DNA from: Emticicia oligotrophica DSM 17448
GTDB lineage: Bacteria; Bacteroidota; Bacteroidia; Cytophagales; Spirosomataceae
Assembly (NCBI RefSeq): GCF_000263195.1
Contig: NC_018748.1
Span: 1,984,001-2,048,000 of the forward strand
Reading direction: 5' to 3'
Length of the DNA stretch: 64,000 bases
In this document: piece after piece, positions 34,642-42,174 of the stretch
How the letters are laid out: each line of letters starts with the position of its first letter
Position numbering within the stretch: position 1 is the stretch's first letter
Made by a program: the position numbers and the translations under genes
Notes under the pieces: generated by a model
The model's database searches: none
Seen by the model: only the letters and a program-made list of their open reading frames with translations
Told to the model about the DNA's origin: nothing

Positions 34642-36711
34642 TTATTCATTAATTGAAAAAGCTCCAGTATCGTAGAGCGAAATTAAGTTAAGGTGTAAAC
34701 TATCGGCTTGGTGCTTGAGGTTTTCAACCACATAACGTTTGTTGGAGTCATCAACAATAATTAAGCCTGTTTGAAAATTTGTAAAAGAAGGATTCAACTT
34801 TCGAATGGCATTGTTTGAAAGCAAAACATAATCAGCATTTCCTTGCAATTTTCCATTAAACTTCTGCTGTAACCATAAGATTTTCTTTCCTTCAAAATCT
34901 AAATAAGTGATACCTTGTTTATTTGTATACTGGTTTGAAGCCAATTTGTTTTCATTTACAACTCCAGATTTGTCATAATAGTTTTTCAAATGGAAATCAT
35001 GTGTTTTTTCGCTATTAAGTAAAGTTGTATCGGCAATGAATGTAGCTGATTTGCCATCAATAATACTAATACCCGATTTTTTAGGAATAAAATGAAAAGT
35101 GAGGCTTTTTTGTTTACTCTGTAAATAATCTTGACTGATGTTAAAACACGTTAGAACAAAGACGAGAGCTAAACTTATGCGTAGATATTTGAATTCTAAT
35201 CGAAGAAAGAAAAATACGATTAGTAAAATTATGGCATAAATGAGAATTACTTCGGTAAAGGAAATAGAAAAGCCTTTTAAAGTAGCAAAGGGTAGTTTTT
35301 CAAACAAAAAGATACTTTTATTAAGAAAAACCAACGAATGTTTTAGAATAAAGCCAAATACAGTACCTAAAAATGGTACTTTCGCCAAAATTAGCAATGC
35401 TAAACCCGCGGGTAAAACAGCAAACGAGAAAAATGCTACAAACGGATTGGCAATTAAAAAATAAGTCGGAAACTGATGAAAATAATAGACACTCAAAGGA
35501 AATGTAAATAATTGTGCTGCAAAACAGACACAAGTGCCTTCCCAAAGACTTCTAATAATTGGGTTATTGGGCGATAATAATTGATATAAATAAGGATGCA
35601 AGAAAACAATGCCAATAATAGCCAGGTATGAAAGCTGAAAACCTACATCTATCAACCAAAATGGGTTCCAACAAAGCAGTAAAAGAGCTGAAATAGCAAG
35701 TGTATTATAGATATTTTGTCGGCGGCCAATTGCTGTTCCGATTTGAATGAATGAAAACATGACCGTTGCTCGAAGAACAGTAGAAGAAAGCCCAGTGAAA
35801 ATAGCGTATCCCCAGAGAATACCAATGACAAGTACAGTGAAGATTTGTTTGCCGAACTTGCCACGCTTTTTTATCCAGCCTAGCATCCAACCAAGAAATA
35901 AAAACAAAATTCCCACGTGCATACCCGAAACTGATAAAACGTGGATGGCTCCAGAGGCTGAGTAAGCATCAAGAAGGTCGTTGTCAATATCATCTCGTAA
36001 ACCTGCCACCATTGCACTCGCAACGCCATATTCGTTCGGTGTTTCAATGCGTGCCTTGAAAACGCTATCGGCATATTGATTGGCTTTATACGAAAACTCC
36101 AAAAGTTTTGAAGGAGCCTGATGCCCAATTTTTTCATATTCTTGTCCCCACAAAAAATGGTGCGTATAAATACCTTTGTATTGTAGAAACTTTCGGTAGT
36201 CAAATTCTTCAGGGTTTTTTGGTGCTTCTACTTCACGAGGCATATTTTTTATTAGAAAAACATCGCCATATTGTGGTTTTTCAGACGCTTGTTTGTTGAA
36301 ATAAAGAAGTGTTTTCCCAGTTGCTTTTATCCATTGACCATTTACTTTGATGGCATTTATTTCAGCTTCTACCTTAAAAGTTTTAGGCTTAGTTTCAGAA
36401 TTACCAATAATAGTTGCTTGATAATGACTAAACTGAGGAAGATTTATGAAATGGTTTGGCTGATTGCTTGCTGTTTTGAAATGCGTAAGACTCCAACCAG
36501 CCAAAAAGATAATTGCCATTAATGCACTTCCGCGAACCACAGGCTGGCGGAAGCGTATCGAAAGACCAAAAATTAGCATCAAAAAGCCAATCAAGTAGTA
36601 GATAATTTCTGTTGGAAAAGAAATAGCATAGGAGTCGGTTTGGAGATAAACCGTAATTCCTAAAATGAAAAATAGTAAATATCTAACTACTGGAAAAGCG
36701 TTGAATTTCAT
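34642..36711 (-). CDS. ComEC/Rec2-family DNA-uptake membrane protein
   Basis: A 689-residue polytopic protein. The N-terminal DUF4131 region has membrane helices (about 10-85) around an OB-like soluble part, and the competence core spans about 210-510 with VLSVSGMHVGILFLFLGW, GLSSTVLRATVMFS and NPFWLIDVGFQLSYLAIIGI, all diagnostic for ComEC/Rec2. It would carry single-stranded DNA across the inner membrane. The C-terminal ~150 residues keep only a remnant of the metallo-beta-lactamase-like domain: IDGKSATFIAD is recognisable but no HxHxDH is present. The start codon overlaps the stop of the acetylxylan esterase gene as ATGA, indicating translational coupling. Confidence 0.9.
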   Translation of the reverse strand: MKFNAFPVVRYLLFFILGITVYLQTDSYAISFPTEIIYYLIGFLMLIFGLSIRFRQPVVRGSALMAIIFLAGWSLTHFKTASNQPNHFINLPQFSHYQATIIGNSETKPKTFKVEAEINAIKVNGQWIKATGKTLLYFNKQASEKPQYGDVFLIKNMPREVEAPKNPEEFDYRKFLQYKGIYTHHFLWGQEYEKIGHQAPSKLLEFSYKANQYADSVFKARIETPNEYGVASAMVAGLRDDIDNDLLDAYSASGAIHVLSVSGMHVGILFLFLGWMLGWIKKRGKFGKQIFTVLVIGILWGYAIFTGLSSTVLRATVMFSFIQIGTAIGRRQNIYNTLAISALLLLCWNPFWLIDVGFQLSYLAIIGIVFLHPYLYQLLSPNNPIIRSLWEGTCVCFAAQLFTFPLSVYYFHQFPTYFLIANPFVAFFSFAVLPAGLALLILAKVPFLGTVFGFILKHSLVFLNKSIFLFEKLPFATLKGFSISFTEVILIYAIILLIVFFFLRLEFKYLRISLALVFVLTCFNISQDYLQSKQKSLTFHFIPKKSGISIIDGKSATFIADTTLLNSEKTHDFHLKNYYDKSGVVNENKLASNQYTNKQGITYLDFEGKKILWLQQKFNGKLQGNADYVLLSNNAIRKLNPSFTNFQTGLIIVDDSNKRYVVENLKHQADSLHLNLISLYDTGAFSINE

Positions 36712-38000
36712 TTCTTGATTAATTTATCTAATAACCAATTATGGATAATCTCATTTTCTTCAGGGAAAGTCCAATGACCTGTTTCTTGGTATAATTTCAA
36801 TTCTTTGGGTGAGGAAATTGAATTATAGGCCGCCCACATCGAAGTTGGTGGACAAGTTTCATCATTGAATCCCATTGAATAAATGCACGGAACTTTAAGA
36901 TTTTTGGCAAAATTTACTACATCATAGTAAGCCGCAGTCTTAATTTTAGCTTCGGTATTGTGATGCGGATTATTTTTATCAAAAATATGCGGCCAACCAC
37001 CCGCACGACCTTTCAAATACCCAACCATGTCTGACATGGCAGGGTAAGTTGGAGCCGCCCACTTCACACGAGAATCGAGAGCCGCTGTAACAATTGATAA
37101 AGCTCCTCCTTGACTTCCACCCGTTACGGCCAAGTTTGTCCCATCAAATTGGGGTAAACTTACCAAAAAATCGTTGGCACGCACACAGCCTAAAAATACT
37201 TTTTTATAGTAATATTGGTCACGGTTATCTAAGTTATATGTCCAATAACCGCTAAGTGCCGCTGCTCCTAAGTCGGTATAAACACTGGCATCCAAAGTTA
37301 CAGGAACACCATGAATACCAATTTCTAAAGTAATAACTCCTTTTTCGGCAGTTCTCACATCTCCTGAATACGGACGCACACCCGCACCCGGTACACGCAA
37401 TAAGGCTGGATATTTTCCTTCCTTTTTCGGCATACACAAAATTCCGTATAAACGAGTAGTACCACCTTCTTTATAATTTTGAAGATTTAGGTGGTAAACA
37501 TTTACTGTTTCGGTGCATCGTTCGGGCAGCAAAGTCATTTTTGCGTCCATAGGTACTTTGGCGAGATTTGCTTTCGCCTTATTCCAAAACTCATTAAAAT
37601 CGCTTGGCATTTCAACGGCTGGTTGAATTTTTTCGGGCTCAAAGGCAGCTGTTGCTAAATTTCGGTATTCTTTTCCATCTACTTTGGCAATAACCGTACA
37701 GCGTAAAAAGCCCGAAGTTGTCATTGTTCCGCCATCAAGTTTTATTACGCCATCTTTCAAAACTGTACTATCTTTTTTGGTTTCAAACTTTTCTGGCCCA
37801 ATTTGATAGATAATTTTGGTGTTTTTTAGAGGATTTCCCCATTTCGATACCGTTACCGAAAACGTAACTTTTTCACCGATTTTATATGTCCAATCTTCAT
37901 GGTCTGGTGCAACCATAACTTTTATCATTTGGGTAGAAGGTTGTGCAAATGTTAGGCTACTTAGCAGCAGAAAAGATAGAATATAGAAGAGTTTTTTCAT
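36708..38000 (-). CDS. Acetylxylan esterase / cephalosporin-C deacetylase family, secreted
   Basis: A 430-residue exported carbohydrate esterase-like protein. The signal peptide is MKKLFYILSFLLLSSLTFAQ. An Ig-like domain covers about 25-120 (YKIGEKVTFSVTVSKWG). The AXE1 alpha/beta hydrolase domain follows with RPYSGDV, and catalytic residues inferred as Ser296 (GGSQGG), Asp380 (GFNDETCPP) and His409 (ETGHW). It would remove acetyl groups from plant polysaccharides or similar sugars. The stop overlaps the comEC start, which is an unexpected partnership. No xylanase gene is nearby. Confidence 0.9.
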   Translation of the reverse strand: MKKLFYILSFLLLSSLTFAQPSTQMIKVMVAPDHEDWTYKIGEKVTFSVTVSKWGNPLKNTKIIYQIGPEKFETKKDSTVLKDGVIKLDGGTMTTSGFLRCTVIAKVDGKEYRNLATAAFEPEKIQPAVEMPSDFNEFWNKAKANLAKVPMDAKMTLLPERCTETVNVYHLNLQNYKEGGTTRLYGILCMPKKEGKYPALLRVPGAGVRPYSGDVRTAEKGVITLEIGIHGVPVTLDASVYTDLGAAALSGYWTYNLDNRDQYYYKKVFLGCVRANDFLVSLPQFDGTNLAVTGGSQGGALSIVTAALDSRVKWAAPTYPAMSDMVGYLKGRAGGWPHIFDKNNPHHNTEAKIKTAAYYDVVNFAKNLKVPCIYSMGFNDETCPPTSMWAAYNSISSPKELKLYQETGHWTFPEENEIIHNWLLDKLIKK

Positions 38001-38041
38001 TTCAAATATGATTTTAGGGTTGAATATTTTTGTAAAATTGA

Positions 38042-38065
38042 GTGGCTTCGACTACGCTCAGCCAC
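38042..38065. repeat. Palindromic element with TTCGACTACGCTCAG core
   Basis: GTGGCT (38042-38047) pairs with AGCCAC (38060-38065). The core TTCGACTACGCTCAG resembles the element at 4062-4085, read on the other strand there. It lies between two same-strand genes and could end the transcript of the SGNH hydrolase gene. Confidence 0.5.
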
Positions 38066-38077
38066 CCATTTTCCACT

Positions 38078-38791
38078 TTATTTAATCAAATATGGTCTGA
38101 TAATTTTTGTCCATTCAGCATAGCCTGCGGGCTTCATGTGAAGGCTATCGCCCACGAAATAATCGCCATTGATGCTTCCATTCGGACGATACATGGCAGG
38201 ACGAATATCAATGTAAGTAAAGTTTTTATGTTTTTTGATATACTCTTCTATCATAGCATCAGCTTTAGCTACTTTCGGCCAATCAGCTTTTCTTGAAATG
38301 GATGGTTTCATAGAAATATAATAAATCTTGGCCTTTGGTAAACGATTTTGGATTAATGTAGCCAACTCAGCGAAGTTATCGAATACTTGCTCGGGGGTAC
38401 GTTGTGGTTTACCAATAAATAGGTCATTTTCGCAGTAAAGTACAATGTTTTTAGGTTTATACGGCACAAGCATTCGTTCGGCATAATAAGTCATTTCTGG
38501 AAAAGTAGAAGCACCAAAACCATGATTAATGACCGAAAGTGGAGTAAAATCTTCTTTTAGGGTTTTCCAAAGTCTAATACTTGAGCTTCCGTAGAAAACC
38601 GTTTGTCCTTGTAGTTTTTCAAGGCCAATTTCTGCATCTTTTTTCTCATAATTTACAATTTCATTTTCGAGTCGGTCGATTTTATAATCTACTTCATCGG
38701 GAGGGGCTATGGGTATGTGCGTAAGTGTTCGCTGACAAGCAACTGCAAGAGCTAATAACGCTGAAAAAAAGAATAAAGATTTTTTTGTCAT
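38078..38791 (-). CDS. SGNH/GDSL hydrolase family lipoprotein
   Basis: A 237-residue protein from the ATG at 38791, chosen because it yields a lipoprotein signal (MTKKSLFFFSALLALAVAC); the open frame continues upstream into the anmK promoter and start. SGNH blocks are visible: the nucleophile serine in VFYGSSSIRLW (block I), the glycine region INHGFGAST (block II), the asparagine in LYCENDL (block III) and the Asp-x-x-His of block V in VGDSLHMKPAGY. It is probably an esterase or acetylhydrolase at the envelope acting on sugars or lipids. It precedes the esterase-comEC-receptor run but is separated by ~77 bases and a palindrome. Confidence 0.85.
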   Translation of the reverse strand: MTKKSLFFFSALLALAVACQRTLTHIPIAPPDEVDYKIDRLENEIVNYEKKDAEIGLEKLQGQTVFYGSSSIRLWKTLKEDFTPLSVINHGFGASTFPEMTYYAERMLVPYKPKNIVLYCENDLFIGKPQRTPEQVFDNFAELATLIQNRLPKAKIYYISMKPSISRKADWPKVAKADAMIEEYIKKHKNFTYIDIRPAMYRPNGSINGDYFVGDSLHMKPAGYAEWTKIIRPYLIK

Positions 38792-38935
38792 TTTTTGAAT
38801 AGGGTTGAATAATTGATAACCAAAAATAGTAAAAACTCGTTTTAAAGATTTAATAACCTCTACAAAGTTATTAAATCGGGAATTTGTTAATTCTGTGTAA
38901 ATCTCGCAAATCTTTTTAATCAAGGCTAAAAACCT

Positions 38936-38943
38936 TAGCTTTG
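38936..38943 (+). promoter_or_regulatory. Candidate -7 element TAGCTTTG for anmK
   Basis: A perfect TAnnTTTG match 20 bases before the ATG, with a T run (CTTTTTAATC) about 20 bases upstream. Confidence 0.5.
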
Positions 38944-38962
38944 TGTTCAAAATATAGACATA

Positions 38963-40165
38963 ATGAACCAAAATATCGACAAACTTTATAGAATAGCACA
39001 AAAGAAAGAACGCCTAATAATTGGCTTAATGTCAGGCACTTCAATGGATGGGCTTGATGTAGCTTTATGTAAATTTCGAGGAAGTGGTGGCGATACTGAG
39101 GTAAGTGTGATTGGCTTTGAGACGATTGGTTTTGATGAGGAAGTAAAAGATGAAATTCGACAAGTTTTTGCCAAGCCAACCATAAGTTTTCTACAATTAT
39201 GTGTATTGAACCCTTGGATTGGCAACCTTCACGCCGATATTATTAATAAATGTTTGAAAAAATGGAATATTTCACCCAATGAGGTTGATTTAATCGCTAG
39301 TCACGGACAAACAGTTTTTCATGCACCAAGGATTCTTCATAAAATTGAGAAATTCCCTAACGCTACACTTCAAATTGGTGATGGAGACCACATTGCAGTA
39401 AAAACAGGTATCATTACATTTTCAGATTTTCGCCAAAAACATTGTGCAGCAGGTGGCGAAGGAGCTCCTTTAGCGGTTTATGGTGACTATCTTATTTTTT
39501 CTAAGCGAAATGAAAATCGTATTCTCCTGAATATGGGTGGGATTTCCAATTTTACTTATTTGGCAGGAAATCTTGATGCAAACGAGGTATTTGCTACTGA
39601 TACTGGGCCTGGAAATACCTTGATTGACGCTTACATGAAGAAACATTTGAACCTACCTTATGATAAAGATGCTAAGGTAGCCAGTAGAGGAACGATAAAT
39701 CGAATGTTGTTGGATGAATTAAAAAGAGATGATTTTTTTGCTAAGCCATTCCCTAAAACTACTGGCCCTGAGTTATTTAACCTCGAATATTTGAAAAATG
39801 CACAAGATAAAAGTAATACACTTGGGCTTTCGCACGAAGATATTTTGGCAACATTATGTAGGTTTTCGGCTGAAACAATTGCTGAGGCAATCTTACGAAT
39901 GATGGAGTCTAAAACTTTGAAAGATGTGAGTGTCTATGCAAGTGGTGGAGGGGTCCATAATCCACTAATTATGAGCAGTTTAAAAGGGTTATTGCCTAGT
40001 TTTGAATTCCTGAAAACAGACGATTTAGGTATTGCGGGCGATGCAAAAGAAGCGGTTCTATTTGCTACTTTGGCCAATGAGGCAGTTTCGGGGGGGAATA
40101 CCAATTTCGGTACTCGCAAGGGCGTTCCAAGCATAAACTTGGGTAAAGTTTCGTTTCCATACTAA
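38963..40165 (+). CDS. anmK: Anhydro-N-acetylmuramic acid kinase
   Basis: A 400-residue sugar kinase that opens and phosphorylates 1,6-anhydro-MurNAc to MurNAc-6-phosphate, recycling peptidoglycan fragments. The phosphate-binding start is LIIGLMSGTSMDGLDVALC. Further family motifs are DLIASHGQTVFHAP, QIGDGDHIAVKTG, the catalytic-aspartate region TVSDFR-like ITFSDFRQKHCAAGGEGAPL, LLNMGGISNFT and DTGPGNTLID, and SGGGVHNPLIM near the end. All are intact. murQ, the usual next enzyme, is not adjacent. The NamZ-type muramidase gene 15 kb away fits the same recycling theme. Confidence 0.95.
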   Translation: MNQNIDKLYRIAQKKERLIIGLMSGTSMDGLDVALCKFRGSGGDTEVSVIGFETIGFDEEVKDEIRQVFAKPTISFLQLCVLNPWIGNLHADIINKCLKKWNISPNEVDLIASHGQTVFHAPRILHKIEKFPNATLQIGDGDHIAVKTGIITFSDFRQKHCAAGGEGAPLAVYGDYLIFSKRNENRILLNMGGISNFTYLAGNLDANEVFATDTGPGNTLIDAYMKKHLNLPYDKDAKVASRGTINRMLLDELKRDDFFAKPFPKTTGPELFNLEYLKNAQDKSNTLGLSHEDILATLCRFSAETIAEAILRMMESKTLKDVSVYASGGGVHNPLIMSSLKGLLPSFEFLKTDDLGIAGDAKEAVLFATLANEAVSGGNTNFGTRKGVPSINLGKVSFPY

Positions 40166-40210
40166 ATATTATTTCACCAAATTTGTATGTTTTAGTATTA
40201 ATTAAGTTTT

Positions 40211-42106
40211 ATGAATTACAAATTACTATTATCCATTCTACTTTTTGTATTAGTTAAAAATGGATTTGCTCAAATCACCATCACTCATCCTTTTGAGCGA
40301 ATGGTTTATCAAAGAAATAATTCGAATCAAGCAAAAATTAACATCGCTGGAAATTATTACTCTGCTATTGACCGAGTCGATGCTCGTGTAGTGAGTATTA
40401 CAGGAGGTAACACAACTGCTTGGACAACCATACAATCGAACCCAAGTAATGGTTATTTTTATGGTACAATTACCGCTACGGGTGGGTGGTATAGATTAGA
40501 GGTTAACGCTTATCGAAATAATACCTTAGTTGATTCAAAAAGTATTCAAAAATTAGGTATTGGTGAAGTTTTTGCCATTGCGGGTCAATCAAATGCACAA
40601 GGTGGGGCTGGGGTAAGTACACCCGCTGAAGAAGATATGGTAAATACTGTAAATTATAGTAATAACCTTACAGATTATAATCGATTACCTATTGGATTTT
40701 CAAAAATGGAAGGCGATTCTTGTAAAATTGGTCCCTTTCATTATGTGCCATGGGCTTGGGGAAAATTAGGAGATTTATTGGTAAGGAAACTAGGCGTACC
40801 TGTTTTATTCTATGGGGCTGGGCATGGTGGAACTTCGAGCAATGATTGGAGTAAATCATCACAAGGCTTGCCTTATGATGGAGAAAGTTGGAAACGTCAA
40901 GATTTAGGAGCCCCTTATCGTGCTTTAGAAAATAGTGTGGCTTATTATGGGAGTTTAACAGGTTTAAGAGCAGTTTTGTGGCATCAAGGTGAGAGTGACC
41001 CCGAGACATTTTTTTTACCTTACTATGAAAATGTAAGAAATGTTATTAATAAAAGTCGAGAGAATGCCGAACATACAAGTTTAGCATGGGTAGTAGCAAG
41101 GGTTTCAAGAAATCCTGAGCCGCACGACGGGCCTATACTTGGTCAAAATACATTAATCTCAGGCTTTCAGGTTGGTGGAGGTGATTATTATCCACCCGTG
41201 CCCTACGTATTTGCTGGGCCAAATACCGATAATATCAACGGTTCTACTTATAGAACCGATGGTATTCACTTTGATACCTACGCAGGTCAGATAGAATTTG
41301 CCAATGCTTGGAATTCCACCCTCGATAATACCTTTTTTACGAGCTCAATACCAATGATGGCCTCAGCATTATTGCCAGTTTCTTTAACTTGCAATAATTC
41401 TACGCCAGCTACCCCAATTACTTTAAGTGTGACAGGTGGTTTTAATAAATATGCTTGGTCGAATAGACAAAATACTGTGCAAGAGTCAATAGGTTTTAAT
41501 TATAATGGTTGTTGTCAATATACGAACATTCCACCAGTTGGATATGAAAACCTTAATTGGCGTACTTTGGATAGTACATCCATAACAACGGGCACCGCTG
41601 CAAGATATGCCGCCAATGTTAGAAAAAGCTCTAAAAAAGTGTTCTTTAGCCCTGTAATTGATTTATCAGCATTTACTTTACCAACGAGCCCAGCCTTTAG
41701 TAGTTCGGCAACGCAAGTACGTCCAAACGATAGTTTAGTATTAACAGGCTCTAATTGTAATGGAACCTTTTTATGGTCAACAGGTGCAACCACTAATCCG
41801 CTCACCTTTGTTCCAAGCACTACTAATAGTTATACCGTTCAGTGTAAAACACTCTATTGTATTAGTGCTGCTACTTCACCGCAAACGATTACCGTATCAT
41901 CTTGTTTTCCAGATAACTTGAACTTAAACGGAACGGTCAGTAGTGCAGAATCGCCATACTCAAGCCAACAATCAATACAAAGTAATCAGATTATACAATT
42001 GAGTGGAAAAATAAACTATACTGCAGCCAAGAAAGTAGAACTACGGCCGGGTTTTGAGGCTAAATCTGGGACTGTATTTCAAGCAATGATTTCGGGGTGT
42101 AATTAA
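40211..42106 (+). CDS. Sialate O-acetylesterase-like SGNH protein with 3-coathanger stack domain
   Basis: A 631-residue secreted protein with signal peptide MNYKLLLSILLFVLVKNGFA. An Ig-like domain covers about 22-110. The SASA/DUF303 esterase domain follows: Ser127 in AIAGQSNAQGG, WHQGESDPETF as the glutamate/aspartate block, and YRTDGIHFD as the Asp-His block. From ~400 the sequence is threonine- and serine-rich with PKD-like parts (LTGSNCNGTFLWSTGATT). The last ~65 residues form the '3-coathanger stack' domain: LNLNGTVSSAES, QSIQSNQII, KKVELRPGFEAKSGTVFQA. Such domains occur at the ends of Bacteroidota surface proteins. It probably deacetylates an external glycan. No canonical type IX sorting domain is seen. 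Confidence 0.87.
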   Translation: MNYKLLLSILLFVLVKNGFAQITITHPFERMVYQRNNSNQAKINIAGNYYSAIDRVDARVVSITGGNTTAWTTIQSNPSNGYFYGTITATGGWYRLEVNAYRNNTLVDSKSIQKLGIGEVFAIAGQSNAQGGAGVSTPAEEDMVNTVNYSNNLTDYNRLPIGFSKMEGDSCKIGPFHYVPWAWGKLGDLLVRKLGVPVLFYGAGHGGTSSNDWSKSSQGLPYDGESWKRQDLGAPYRALENSVAYYGSLTGLRAVLWHQGESDPETFFLPYYENVRNVINKSRENAEHTSLAWVVARVSRNPEPHDGPILGQNTLISGFQVGGGDYYPPVPYVFAGPNTDNINGSTYRTDGIHFDTYAGQIEFANAWNSTLDNTFFTSSIPMMASALLPVSLTCNNSTPATPITLSVTGGFNKYAWSNRQNTVQESIGFNYNGCCQYTNIPPVGYENLNWRTLDSTSITTGTAARYAANVRKSSKKVFFSPVIDLSAFTLPTSPAFSSSATQVRPNDSLVLTGSNCNGTFLWSTGATTNPLTFVPSTTNSYTVQCKTLYCISAATSPQTITVSSCFPDNLNLNGTVSSAESPYSSQQSIQSNQIIQLSGKINYTAAKKVELRPGFEAKSGTVFQAMISGCN

Positions 42107-42123
42107 CTAGAAGGATTTAAAGC

Positions 42124-42158
42124 AAAAAAGCTCCTTTCAAATGGAAAGGAGCTTTTTT
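42124..42158. terminator. Bidirectional terminator between the SASA-like gene and ppc
   Basis: AAAAAAGCTCCTTTC (42124-42138) pairs with GAAAGGAGCTTTTTT (42144-42158) around a five-base loop; A and T runs on both sides serve both strands. Confidence 0.9.
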
Positions 42159-42174
42159 GTTTACGCAATATTTT

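Noticed and set aside
38792-39001. 70-residue N-terminal extension of the SGNH lipoprotein
   Set aside because: It would overlap the start and promoter of anmK, and the ATG at 38791 gives a proper lipoprotein signal.
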